A DNA stretch of 21,320 bases from assembly GCA_034698045.1 (NCBI GenBank), contig JAQGAU010001117.1, positions 1 to 21,320 on the forward strand. The letters are read 5' to 3'. The position numbers were made by a program, and so were the translations under genes. Below, piece by piece: positions 1 to 9,059 of the stretch (positions are counted from its first letter, which is position 1; each line of letters starts with the position of its first letter). The notes beneath the pieces are model-generated. The model made no database searches. It worked only from the letters and a program-made list of their open reading frames with translations, and was not told the origin of the DNA. Source of the stretch: Paramacrobiotus richtersi (Eukaryota > Tardigrada > Eutardigrada > Parachela > Macrobiotidae).

Positions 1-72
1 TATTACTTCGCGCCCCGATTCGGGGCGCATAGCCATATTACTTTGCGCCCCGATTGTCGGGGCGCATAGCCA
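1..72. repeat. Two tandem copies of a 35-37 bp GC-rich palindromic unit
   Basis: The first 72 bases are two near-identical copies (1-35 and 36-72) of a unit containing GCGCCCCGA, a short spacer and TCGGGGCGC, followed by ATAGCCA. Each copy can fold into a 9-bp GC stem. The array touches the window edge, so more copies may lie to the left. It is much more GC-rich than the flanking DNA. It could be a satellite edge or a subterminal part of a mobile element; no gene is implied. Confidence 0.85.
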
Positions 73-75
73 TTT

Positions 76-432
76 CGATAAATTAAACCGTTTGCATAAT
101 ACGAGTATATACCAAGTTGTCATCAGAAGCAAGCCTACTGCAATTTATAATCTACGACGATGCAGCTTTGTAGGTAATTCACGTATATGCGGAAACCGTA
201 CATTATAACTAACGGTTTCTTTGGATATAGTGGGAAGGCATTCGATAAATAAAACAGCTAGAAAAAGATCTAGACTACGGACACAAGCCATTAGGAGTAT
301 AGTGACCGCGTTCTTGTTAATACTGCAGCTGCAGTTGTTTCACACTCTACGTATGTTTTCAAGCTGATTTACTAGCTTTTTGATGTTCTATTTCGCTTGA
401 TCGGGTTATACAAGTCAATGCACTTCACTTAC
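76..432. other. No gene recognised; would hold downstream introns/exons of the lipocalin-like relic
   Basis: I see no confident gene here. On the minus strand, 432-347 would be the intron after the lipocalin-type exon at 433-550. A possible acceptor (ACGTAG) at 348-347 is followed by a frame beginning with a Cys-Glu pair, as in exon 2 of the complete gene at 5248. No phase-compatible donor follows it, and no lipocalin TDxxxYA motif is found further down to base 73. Confidence 0.4.
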
Positions 433-550
433 CATCAAGTGTGGGATCTATCCTCCCCACGCCCGCTACGGTACCCTCGGGAGTAAGGTAGCTTAGGGCC
501 GCTATTAGATCCTCGCACTGTCCGCTGGTCAGGTTCCGGCGACTGTTTAG
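433..550 (-). pseudogene. Lipocalin-type exon relic, paralogous to exon at 4905-5190
   Basis: Read on the minus strand, this open stretch encodes LTSGQC, then LSYLTPEG, then 13 residues and one extra base before a clean GTAAGT donor at 432-427. The plus-strand lipocalin-like exon ending at 5190 encodes TSQC, LTYLTPEG, again 13 residues plus one base, then GTAAGT. The shared motif, spacing, donor and intron phase indicate homologous exons. The piece here lacks the GRWY start motif, and at 551-571 it gives way to a GCATCGT triplet repeat and a dispersed repeat. No convincing following exons were found. I read it as a truncated paralogue; it could instead be one exon of a gene extending left out of the window. 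Confidence 0.5.
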
Positions 551-570
551 CTGTGGCATCGTGCATCGTG

Positions 571-757
571 CATCGTGCAGTTCGATCTGATCTTTCGTAA
601 TCTTTGCAACTGGGATCCCGTCTGCACTATACAAACAGCCACAGAAGGTGCACAGAATTATTATCCACGATGTTTGTCAGAACATGCTGAATATTATCAG
701 GCAGAAAAAAAAGTCTGTTTCGAATTAAGTAAAAACGATGCAAAAAGAAAGTACAGT
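571..757 (+). repeat. Dispersed repeat, copy A (second copy at 8873-9055)
   Basis: This stretch begins CATCGTGCAGTT and matches 8873-9055 in the same orientation over its whole length. Shared blocks include ATCTTTCGTAATCTT, TTATTATCCAC and AAGAAAGTA. Similarity ends abruptly on both sides, as expected of an interspersed element. Just upstream is a short GCATCGT triplication. A 68-codon open frame across it is an accident of the repeat. The family is not recognised; no terminal inverted repeats or target duplication were seen. Confidence 0.7.
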
Positions 758-779
758 ACAGGGCAGGAGCCCAACAACT

Positions 780-1263
780 AGATAGCATGAGTATACGGTT
801 CCAACAACTGGACACCTCATAGGATTCTGGGCTGAGTTAAGAAAATGAACTTTTTTTTCTCGCAAATTCACCAAATGGTTCGAAAATCATCGAGCACAAT
901 GTCATCAGAACGCAGGAAAATAAGTACGATAGGCAACGAAACAAACCTGATAACAGCATTGCGAACAGGCCGGGCATTTAGCGTCTAGTTGTTGGAGCAG
1001 CAAATTCATACGGTCTATTTGCTGGGCTGCTGCCCTGTCCTTGTAATGACCATTGACCAGGAATAGTGGCGTCCTGGTGAAATACGCTGTGCTCTTCTCA
1101 GTTCTGGCCCCTTGAACGCACAATATATTATATAACTGTTGCAATAAGTTGACAAAAAACGGCACCTGAAAATGCAGTTAAAAGTGTGTTGACGTACTGT
1201 CAACAAATTTCGAAGCATGCAAGGTTCCCCAACAGGAATTTTTGGTACATGGATTTTACTTTT
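780..1263. other. No gene recognised
   Basis: Several overlapping short open frames occur on the minus strand, but none has a recognisable motif. I see no RNA gene or repeat structure here. Confidence 0.5.
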
Positions 1264-1440
1264 GGTAAAGGATACACACACCCCCTTTCACGCCCTTCGG
1301 CTGTAGACACGCCCTTTCGCCCCTTTGACAACACACAATCGCTTTCGCCTCGCCCTCTTTTGGCTACACACACGACCTTTCGCACACGACCTTTCGCACA
1401 CGCCCTTTCGCACACGCCCTTTGTATGTAGACACGACCTT
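1264..1440. repeat. Degenerate tandem repeat, about 14-base period (CACACGCCCTTTCG)
   Basis: The core at 1369-1424 consists of consecutive copies of CACACGACCTTTCG or CACACGCCCTTTCG. More diverged copies extend back to about 1270 and forward to 1440. One strand is almost purine-free. The period is not a multiple of three, so the frames of 80-105 codons crossing it on both strands are by-products of stop-free repeat sequence rather than proteins. Confidence 0.85.
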
Positions 1441-1444
1441 CGTT

Positions 1445-1778
1445 GTTTTAACCGCATTAAATTAGATTTACTTTATTTTGATCAATATGTTCCGGTGTAT
1501 TAAAGTAGTTACGAATATGAGCATGTATGAACAGTATATGTATATTTTTTCTGCCCAGCTGTTGTGAAGCAACGTGGATTTATAAAAAGGAACTGTGACC
1601 TGGAGCAGATAATTTTTTGTGGTACCACACTGCACAAATCAGAACATTGAGAGATGTAACTTACTTCGAGAGCTTTTGCTGTTCTGTAATTAGCCACTAG
1701 AGTTCGTTCAGATGCCAATAGAAGCAGGATCATGTTTCGATACCTGGGCGGAAGCAATAGCGAATTCGCAGCATGTAA
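1445..1778. other. No confirmed gene; possible minus-strand exon ending at 1665
   Basis: On the minus strand a frame of about 46 codons (including ILLLLASERTLVANY) runs into a perfect GTAAGT donor at 1664-1659, with acceptor-like CAG sites 35 and about 71 bases further on. I do not recognise the peptide, and the region overlaps a different open frame on the plus strand, so I do not call a gene. Confidence 0.2.
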
Positions 1779-2060
1779 ACAAAGCTTCTTCCACGTAAAT
1801 CAAATCTCAGTGCCTGTATATATCATCGAACGAACATCGATGTCCAACGTTCGGAAGACGGAAGTCCAGAACGCCACCAACGGAAACGAGCTCGCATAGT
1901 GTACGGAGCAGAAACCAGCATTCAGCCAGCACCAAGTCACGAAGACGTATTGAACTACGCTTCCGTTCACGGTGGAATGCCCCGACAAAGAAATGCAAAC
2001 CATGGTGGCGTATGTAATACGCCTAACTACGCCAAACGCCTGAAGGAAATCGGTCCCTAT
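1779..2060 (+). other. Orphan 94-codon open frame, possible terminal exon
   Basis: This frame is open from a TAA at 1776 to a TGA at 2061 but has no early ATG, so it would have to be an internal or last exon. The translation is hydrophilic and balanced in composition, with a basic RHQRKRAR stretch near residue 43 and a Pro/His/Asn/Gly-rich C-terminal half (HEDVLNYASVHGG, NYAKRLKEIGPY). No family is recognised. Minus-strand frames overlap it but look less protein-like. It may be a gene exon or a fragment of a mobile-element ORF. Confidence 0.25.
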
Positions 2061-2102
2061 TGAAGAGTTATCGCCTTTAAATGGACTACGGTACAATGAA
2101 TT

Positions 2103-2170
2103 TCCGCAGCAAAGAAAACTGTGTTGGAACTGAGTACAGAAGACCTTTGCTCCGCTCCGGTTGACAAGGT
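2103..2170 (-). repeat. Dispersed repeat fragment, copy 1 (other copy 6361-6425)
   Basis: The reverse complement of this stretch shares the block ACCGGAGCGGAGC, then AAGG-CTTCT-TACTCAG and CACTGTTTTCT-like sequence with 6361-6425 on the plus strand. The two copies are about 4.2 kb apart in opposite orientation. Similarity covers only about 65 bases and is clearly above chance because of the long exact core. Confidence 0.6.
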
Positions 2171-2269
2171 ACAGTCAAAAGAACCGACGAGTTTTTGGTT
2201 GATTTTTGTAATTTCAAGAAACGTTGGCGTATCAGCTTGACGCTAGGATTGTACGGTGATCTGTTCACA

Positions 2270-3115
2270 TGTTTTTACCAGACCGCATATTTAGCTCCGT
2301 GTTTCGCTTTATGATTAACTTTTTTACAGACATGCCTACCACTTTGAGAACTGAAACACAACATTAGAAGCAAAAATTTCTTAACGCGTTCTTTGCTGGA
2401 CCGTAAACGCGGCCATGGTGCAAGGAATATCCAAGCTGCACAGAATAACGCCATTTACAATATCTTACACTTCGTACCGCTGGTCGCGAGTGGTTTGGTG
2501 GCTGTCAAGTGCCAATTAATGACGCCCCGTAGAAGCCGTTCGGGATTCTCGGTCTTATGCACGCCTTTACTATATAACCAAATTAACCAAATTGTATCCA
2601 ACTGCTTTCGAATTGCTTGAAAAAAGAGCTACTCTGAAAAACGACGACGCCTGGCTGAAATAAAGGACGTACGGTCACTTACGCTTCAACCCCACCAACA
2701 AAATCGGATGGAAATGAGAAGTTTGAGAATGGCACCTCTGCTTAAACTTTTTTGCCAAATCGAGCAACGTTTGCTGACCCTCGCTCGCACAAAGGGACAA
2801 CAGGACAATGCAGGTCCATCTTTTGACTTTCACAAGTACTCTACGCGTTTTGCTTCGTCATCAGTCCGTTTAATGGCAGCATCTCTTGGAAAATTTTCAA
2901 TTTAAGCGGAATGTCCACTGAAGTTTTTCCAGCAAACTGAATGTGTTCTAATACCTTAGATTTTACACAAACGCTATGCTCAAGTTTTTTTAATTGTGTC
3001 AGTTTAAAAAGTTGCCGATCTGCAGTGCAGGTTTGTCGTTGTGGCCATCGAGGACTCGAAAATCAGACCAGCTACAATGTACAAGGTCGTCCTAAATTGC
3101 TACCGACTAATTCGA
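2270..3115. other. No gene recognised
   Basis: Open frames of 60-75 codons occur, but none shows a domain. On the minus strand 2700-2920 two short frames in different phases look mildly protein-like (DDEAKRVEYL; then SEGQQTLLDLAKKFKQ after a frame change), which may be a decayed coding relic. I cannot assign a family. Confidence 0.4.
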
Positions 3116-3117
3116 TA

Positions 3118-3464
3118 CTTCGACGCGAAAATCATTTCTGACACCCCCACAACCACTTTACGCACAACCATTTCTGGCGCCCCGTGTGGATTGTGGAAGT
3201 TCTGCCTGATATGATCTGCAAAGCGATAACAGCTTCGAACGAAAACAGCATGCATATCTGCCACGCAAGTTTTTATTCTTTTAGCATTTCAATCAAATGT
3301 GGCGACGCGTAGCGTTACACAAACGCTTTTTTCAGTTTTGCAATGTTGAACGCGTCATTTTTTCATAAGAACTGCTTGAAGCCTTGAACAGTAAGCCTAT
3401 ACAGCAGGTGACAGAAATGCTTGTGCGTAAAGTGAGAGTGACAGAAATGTGTTTCGCGTCGAAG
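3118..3464. mobile_element. Inverted-repeat (MITE-like) element with TA duplication
   Basis: The left arm, 3118 to about 3178, begins CTTCGACGCGAAA. The right arm, 3408-3464, is its reverse complement with a few changes and short gaps; both arms contain two CATTTCTG-type subrepeats separated by ACTTTACGCACAA. The dinucleotide TA flanks both ends (3116-3117 and 3465-3466), as expected for a Tc1/mariner-like target duplication. The roughly 350-bp length and absence of an ORF make it non-autonomous. Family assignment beyond TA-duplicating DNA transposon is not possible from this copy. Confidence 0.75.
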
Positions 3465-3466
3465 TA

Positions 3467-3901
3467 GTTTTGCTTACTTCATTAACTCGTAAACAGCACA
3501 GCACCACGGTAAACAAATTAATGTTAAGTAATGAGCAACTAGAAGATTCACAACGAATGTTTATTGTGAACGACTGAACTTTTAGCCACAAATTAGAGTC
3601 AACGGCGCGCTTGGAGAAAGTTAACCGCGAAGAACGTTCGTTCGTCAATTCGTACGTTGAAAAAATCGAAACTTCATCGCAAGTATGACAATGGCTTGAA
3701 TGCCCTTCGTCACCTTTTGAATATGTCTCGACTGCACGTTTCGCAAGTTCAGCACTCCATAACAATAAGCATATCCAAAAAATGAGCAATACTTTGCATT
3801 CGTGCAAGAAAACTACGCTCCAGTGTATTGTATTCACTGTGCGGACGTGTTCTTTGAGCTAGAATTTCAGCTCTTTTCTCGTTTCTTATCGTTAATACTG
3901 G
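3467..3901. other. No gene recognised
   Basis: A long minus-strand frame (3397-3837, no ATG start, GTG only) crosses the right arm of the inverted-repeat element and has no domain, so it is treated as spurious. No other structure is seen. Confidence 0.4.
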
Positions 3902-4219
3902 ATGCATTTCGACAACCTTTGCTGTGTGGACAGCGTAATCTTATGGTATCATCCTTATTTCCCTGTTGCGGTGCTCCTAACGACAGAGGATGCTTCGGCG
4001 GTACGGAATATGCATTTCAGCTGTGGCCTCCATTCTGCTCTGCTGGATAGGTACTCGTACGATCTGCTTTTGAAACTTCTAAAACACTATAATATTAGCA
4101 CAATACTTCTTACCGTACAATCGTTCTTGAGTACAAGTACGCTAAAGACAAAAGCGGGGCCGTTCAATCAAACATTGGATATACTGTATGCATACTATGG
4201 TAGCCAGTCGGTAATATAG
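3902..4219 (+). other. Unrecognised open frame of 105 codons
   Basis: An ATG-initiated frame ends at TAG 4217-4219. The peptide has alternating hydrophobic and polar segments (for example LLLKLLKHYNISTILLTV around residues 56-73), vaguely like a Rossmann-type receptor segment. There is no diagnostic motif. A second frame overlaps it (3802-4050). It may be chance or a fragment of an exon. Just beyond the stop, TAGCCAGT recurs three times within about 50 bases. Confidence 0.15.
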
Positions 4220-4904
4220 CCAGTACTATACAGTTCTACATAGCCAGTACCTTTTTGAATTCGCCGGTTAGCGTTCTCACTCAAAAGTCGGTAATTTAGT
4301 ACCTAAAAGCCTCGTCCTATCAGTAACCGGCTTTGCAGAAACAACACGTGCCAAATCTTCCCTGAGACATCCGGCGAACTGCAAGGACGCTTACCGTTAC
4401 ACAGCAGCTTTTTATAACAGAATATTTCCTTTTAAAGGAAGTTTTTTAAATTTACAGAAGGAAATGAAGCTTTTGACAGCAAAATTCAGGGAAGGGGATT
4501 GCCCGAATGTTCACGTAAGACGCCCCAGGTTCCAAACGTTCTCCAACCGACGAAAATCGACCCATACCGAGTAAGGATGTGATTGGTTGGCTAAAGTGTA
4601 CGTACGAGTGTACTGTACGAATTGTAGCTACAGAGTAGTAACTAGATATTCGAAGAAAAAAATACTACTGATACAATGAGTTTGCTGCATTTTTGTTGAT
4701 TGATAAAATATATGTAGCATATCAGTACGTACTGTCCATGTTGTACAGTACCTTCGTTTATTCTTTCAAAAAATCTTTAGTAAATGCACAAAATTTTGAA
4801 AACAATGCCTGGCAATCTCGAGCTTTCACTTCAATTATTCGGTGTCGCCGCCCTCGACTTCACTCTGTTACGACAGTACAGAATCGTTGGTCGAAATGTT
4901 GTAG
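4220..4904. other. Presumed upstream region of the lipocalin-like gene; first exon not identified
   Basis: The lipocalin-like gene needs a signal-peptide exon upstream of 4905. I examined the ATGs at 4675, 4739 and 4805; none is followed by both a typical signal sequence and a phase-compatible donor. The first exon may lie further left. No other gene is seen. Confidence 0.3.
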
Positions 4905-5726
4905 TTCTTGGGAAGATGGTACCCATACCTCCGGTTTACTAAGGAAACAACAGTAATCAATGCAGACACGTTTGGTACTGCCAATCAAAGCAATTACATC
5001 ATTACCTACAATGCTATGGCGGATGAAACCTTGGTTCCAACCACCGGAGCTCCGGCAGTACTTGTCGAACAACTGTTCAGTTATTGGGATGTCGTGACCT
5101 CACAGTGCGGAGCTCCCGAAGCCTATCTAACTTACTTAACGCCCGAGGGTGAGGCAACATCATTCGGAAGCACAAGTCCCGACGCTTATTGTAAGTGTGT
5201 TCTTCGAACTCTTTGGCATATAAATTTATATTGATGGAAGTACACAGGTTGTGAAGAACCTGTCGCAAAACACAAACAATGTCAGTAGCGCTGCAACAGT
5301 ATACACCACGTGTATAATTCTCTTGTACCTAACTGATTTTGATGTATCACGACCCATTTATTTACAGTTCTGGACAATTCTATCATCCTGGCCACTGATT
5401 GCAGCACGTATGCGGCATGCCATTGGGTATTTATGCGCTACCTACAATCTGGAATCGGGACTGTGCGATTACCCTTTCTTTATCGCTATGACACGTACAA
5501 GACCGGATCAGTTGACCTACGAGACAATCGATACCGTCGCCCGGACAGTCAGTGGTCTCGTGGGCCAATATTGTGTTACAATCGATATGTTTATTGCCTA
5601 TCTGTGGACACCGAGTTTGCGTGAGTGCCCGTTTGTGATTCCAGCTGACTCTTGCTACCTGAGTCTTCGCCAAGGGCACCTCGATCTGGCTGGAGCGAGT
5701 GTATAAACAGCGCCTTCCTGAAGTAA
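4905..5726 (+). CDS. Lipocalin-like secreted protein, four 3' exons (5' end missing)
   Basis: Proposed exons are 4905-5190, 5248-5280, 5368-5620 and 5675-5726, joined by GT..AG introns of 57, 87 and 54 bases with compatible phases (1, 1, 2), giving about 208 residues to a TAA. Lipocalins are small beta-barrel proteins that carry hydrophobic ligands, usually outside the cell. Near the start of exon 1 is FLGRWYPYLRF, matching lipocalin motif 1 (GxWY), and early in exon 3 is IILATDCSTYA, matching motif 2 (apolipoprotein-D type ILATDxxxYA). Six or more cysteines, including one near the C-terminus, suit disulphide-bonded export. Odd points: the usual Tyr of TDY is Cys, and motif 3 is not clear. 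A TAG precedes exon 1 in frame (TTGTAG acceptor at 4899-4904), so at least one upstream exon with the signal peptide is absent. The last intron is the least certain; read-through gives a TGA at 5622-5624. Confidence 0.7.
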
Positions 5727-5924
5727 CTTTTGTGAACATAATTGGGGAAATTGTCGGTCTGACATTTCGTAAGAATAGTTTATACTTAAGTACATCACAT
5801 CCTTGCGAATTCAGATTTTCCGAAATTACGATTTGCACGGTTTCGTTTTATGCGAGCATTGATTAGAGTGTTTGAACTTTCATGTTTAATCATATTTTTA
5901 GCTAATCATATTTGCTACGTCCAT

Positions 5925-5930
5925 ATTAAA
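5925..5930 (+). terminator. Possible polyA signal ATTAAA
   Basis: ATTAAA lies about 200 bases after the proposed stop of the lipocalin-like gene. It is a common variant polyA hexamer; no AATAAA is found closer to that stop. Confidence 0.35.
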
Positions 5931-6360
5931 GAGTAATCAGTTGTACCGGAAGTATGTATGTCTGTGACGTAGTCTGTCTACCTGTTTTAAATTGTCTGAC
6001 CCACGGTTTACCTGGCTGTACAAATGGAAAAGCATAAAGTGTTACTGTTGAGTTGTTCATTAATGCAAAGTTTAGTTTTCCTCCTTACGACGTTTGTACG
6101 ATCGTATTTTTTTTTACTAATGAAAATCCTTTTTGTCGTCGTTTGTGCTTCTGGTTCGTGTAATGTTAAGAGCCACCTTTCCTGAATCGTAATCAATAAA
6201 CCTACCACTTTGTGAATCCTCCTGGCGAGCCTTACAGCGCTCCTGTTTGAGTGTGCAACATCACATGTTTCCATATTCGTGTGGTATCTCAAAACGCTGC
6301 ATCGATGTTGCACTTCTACCAAGAAAGGCTGTAAAAGAATCTGGAAATGTCGGCGAACGA
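5931..6360. other. No gene recognised
   Basis: A 104-codon minus-strand frame (6008-6322) has no recognisable domain. I see no RNA genes or clear repeats. Confidence 0.4.
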
Positions 6361-6425
6361 TTTGTCGACCGGAGCGGAGCGAAGGGCTTCTATACTCAGC
6401 TCGAGCGCACTGTTTTCTGCATTTC
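6361..6425 (+). repeat. Dispersed repeat fragment, copy 2 (other copy 2103-2170, inverted)
   Basis: Shares the exact core ACCGGAGCGGAGC and following sequence with the reverse complement of 2103-2170. Three overlapping open frames here are side effects of the GC-rich core. Confidence 0.6.
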
Positions 6426-6576
6426 CTTTGGACACGATTACTCTTTTCGAAAAGCTCTATTTGCTTGAATTCAACCAGATACGTTCTTCTGTGCGAGTTG
6501 TGGAATCGAAATGCTTTTGTGCCTTCATCTTTTCAAAAATGACAAAGTGATTAGGATTAAACTGCATTATGTATGT

Positions 6577-6726
6577 ATGGCTAACACTAAACAATACAGA
6601 CGGCGTTTGAAGCCAGGCTGTAGCGGAAAGTCGCATGCGGAGCTGAAGACAATCAAAAGCGAATTGTGCTCTATGAAAATCAGACATACGGTTGTATCGC
6701 TCCGGTCTTCATCGCCAGTATCAGAG
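6577..6726 (+). other. Candidate first exon (50 codons, basic peptide)
   Basis: An ATG at 6577 opens 50 codons of a basic, hydrophilic peptide (starts MANTKQYRRRLKPG) that ends exactly at a good donor, GAG|GTGAGC, at 6726/6727. No downstream exon or domain could be recognised, so this is only a candidate. Confidence 0.2.
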
Positions 6727-6729
6727 GTG

Positions 6730-7729
6730 AGCTAATAAGCTCTTACCTAGTAACAGTCTGTTATTCAACGGTTGGATTGCAAAAAAAGTCTCGTAATTTC
6801 GATTGTCTGACATTATTATGCAAGACAACATCATTTTAATTAACTTAATATTGCTGTACATATACCTACAGCAATATGCTCAATGATAGTCTCATCATAT
6901 GTTCAGTTGGCCAGATTCACTCTGTCCTATTGTATAGCGGGAAACCATTCATTGCACCGGTACCACTTGCCAAGGATCGGTAACAGCAAAAGTAACCGGT
7001 CCGTGGGCCCTCCCGCCCCCTTTTTTTGACACTAGGAATGTTCTGACACAAGGAATATGGCCGTAGATTAGGAATAAGGCCCTATGTGAACAATTAACGT
7101 AAGTATTCTGTTGCTACTGGCCTGGCCGCGCCATCCATAGGTTTCCGTGCTAATGACAACTTAACTTTGAAATTATTTGAAGCATTTCATTGTTTACCGA
7201 ATCTGCCTCGCAGTACTTTAAATAAAAGAGGGAAAGCCTTTTAGTTTTTGAATATTATAAAGGCTTAGCGTAAAATGCAGATTAAAGCGTTTTATCGCGT
7301 CATTTCAGATCTGCATGCTTTTCTCCGGCAACGGCTGAATTGCAACTCCCACAGAAAACCTATGGTATGCTAACGAGAAGTACCCATAAAGCGCTTCATT
7401 CGACACGTCCAGGTGTTTGGTATAACAAATTTCCTTCGTTTTTGAATTCATTTGTAACGGTTAACAGAATCTGATGCTTATTTATCAAGATACAGAAATT
7501 TTAAAAACAGGTTTCACAACATAGAAGTGCCGTAGTGCGGGCATCCACAGGCTTTCACGACTACATGTGCTGCGGAGGTCTGATTGCAGAGTGCGTTCTA
7601 CGAAAATGCACCAAGTGTGATCGTACGGTCTGCCTAAACTGATGCCCCTAATTCGGGAAAGTACAACGCATCTACAACGTACTGATATGTATGTAACAGG
7701 CGAAAGGCGCCGAAAGCTACATATCGACA
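6730..7729. other. No gene recognised
   Basis: The region contains an 11-bp hairpin (ATATTGCTGTA at 6848-6858 with its complement at 6867-6877, 8-base loop) and a C/T-rich run at 7008-7026. There are no convincing ORFs, and no tRNA-like fold was seen. Confidence 0.5.
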
Positions 7730-7731
7730 TA

Positions 7732-8549
7732 CAGTAAAACCTGTAACTTTGAACACCTCCGCGCATTGAACCACTGAGTACTTTGAACGCGACCGACTGT
7801 CCGGCGCGCTCCATAGACTATAACACAGGGGGGCCCTCTGTGGTTTGAACACCCCGTACTTTGTACATTGAACGCTTTCCACGTAACGCCCGTGGTAAAT
7901 TACCACCGCCTTTAGAATGCGGCGTATTTTTCCCGAAAAGAGCGTTCTTTTTTTCTGGTTATCATTTTTTCTGTTATTCAGGCCGTTCAAATATGGCTTC
8001 TAAGCGTTCTCTTCCTTCTAGTAACCGCAATTGTGTCAAGTTAAATATGTAACAGATCCTGGATCTGGTAGAAAATCGCTCCCAGCACATGTCTTATCGG
8101 CAGCTAGCCTGGAAATATGGCGTGTGCAGCGTGTCTTTTGGCAGCGTAAAAAACATCGTGGAATCATTAAAGGAGAGCTAGAAGAACTAGCGCTCCAGAA
8201 CGTTGATACAGTATTACCCACGACTCGGCAACGATTTGAAGTGTGTAGCTTTTCGTGCACAGTCAGACGGTTCGCCGTGAAATGAGCGATGCATCGAAAG
8301 AAATCTTTTTCGACCCGTGAATAAAGCAAAGCTCATTTCATAACTCAGATCAGTTAAAAACGAAAACGCGTACGCATAGCGCAGTACATTGTACATACAT
8401 CAATACCGAGAACGCTGCCTGTACAATCAAACCGTAGGGGGGAAGGTAACCTGTTCCCCCTTAGGGGGGACCCTCCATGCTTTGAACAACTGTCTACTTT
8501 GAACAATTTTGGGTTAACGGCGCGTGTTCAAAGTACACAGGTTTTACTG
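7732..8549. mobile_element. Pogo/Tigger-like DNA transposon, non-autonomous copy
   Basis: The left end reads CAGTAAAACCTGT then CTTTGAACAC; the right end is the reverse complement of CAGTAAAACCTGTGTACTTTG. The ends are flanked by TA at 7730-7731 and 8550-8551, the standard Tc1/mariner/pogo target duplication. The terminal sequences are imperfect and complex: TTTGAAC recurs several times within about 130 bases of each end, together with G-runs. At 818 bp it is too short for a full transposase gene and carries only a decayed helix-turn-helix ORF (7993-8181). It would have needed a related transposase supplied elsewhere to move. Confidence 0.85.
7993..8181 (+). pseudogene. Relic of pogo-type transposase N-terminus (CENP-B/psq-type HTH)
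   Basis: From ATG 7993 the frame gives MASKRSL and about 19 codons, an in-frame TAA at 8050, then QILDLVEN, YRQLAWKYGV and SVKNIVESL, matching the conserved helix-turn-helix at the N-terminus of pogo/CENP-B-like transposases (ILDLVE...S.RQLA.KYGVS.S.V..I...). It stops again at TAG 8179-8181. After about 8170 a shifted frame (GELEELALQNVDTVLP) continues in a way that suggests a frameshift. No DDE catalytic domain is left. The position inside the TA-flanked terminal repeats confirms origin. It is non-functional as it stands. Confidence 0.7.
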
Positions 8550-8551
8550 TA

Positions 8552-8872
8552 TTGGATTCAAATCAAAACTGAAACGATGCACGGTAGGCACATCTATGTA
8601 TAGTAAATTCGATGCCCATGAGGGATATCAATGAATATCCACTGTACGCGGATAGGTCAGTGTTAACTACAAGTTCTTAGTGCCCATACTGCCATATCGA
8701 AGTTAGGTTAACAAGTCCAGCTGCACAACTATTCAAATTTCAAAACAATGGAGTATTACGAGAAGACCTTCTACGACAGTTGTTACCGGTTGCATACGGT
8801 ATCTGTGCATGCTCATAACCAGACACTCTGGAAAAAAAGTACATTTAGTTTGTTTTGTAGATCGGCACCTGA
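8552..8872. other. No gene recognised
   Basis: Short frames only; no repeat structure or motif seen. Confidence 0.5.
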
Positions 8873-9055
8873 CATCGTGCAGTTCCATGTAATCTTTCGT
8901 AATCTTCGCAACTGCGATCCAGTCTGCAGCCTCTGCAGCTCCAGCCTGCAGCTATAATTAATTATTATCCACCATATTTGTAAGAACATGTTACACATTA
9001 TCACACAGAATGGTCGAATTTTCGCGCCAAGTAAAAAAGTAGCAAGAAGAAAGTA
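8873..9055 (+). repeat. Dispersed repeat, copy B
   Basis: Same orientation as copy A at 571-757. It begins CATCGTGCAGTT and contains ATCTTTCGTAATCTT, TTATTATCCACCAT and AGAAGAAAGTA, with a CTGCAG-rich insertion in the middle (8931-8952) that copy A lacks. Confidence 0.7.
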
Positions 9056-9059
9056 AAGC

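Noticed and set aside
575-781. 68-codon ORF
   Set aside because: It lies in a dispersed repeat; the second copy at 8873-9055 does not keep the frame.
1186-1503. ORFs of 105 and 85 codons on opposite strands
   Set aside because: Both are created by the stop-poor 14-base tandem repeat at 1264-1440, whose period is not a multiple of three.
3397-3837. 146-codon minus-strand ORF
   Set aside because: It starts only at GTG, has no domain, and runs into the right arm of the inverted-repeat element 3118-3464.
5251-5706. 151-codon plus-strand ORF
   Set aside because: It overlaps exons 2-4 of the lipocalin-like gene in another frame. The spliced frame has the TDxxxYA and GRWY motifs; this one has no domain.
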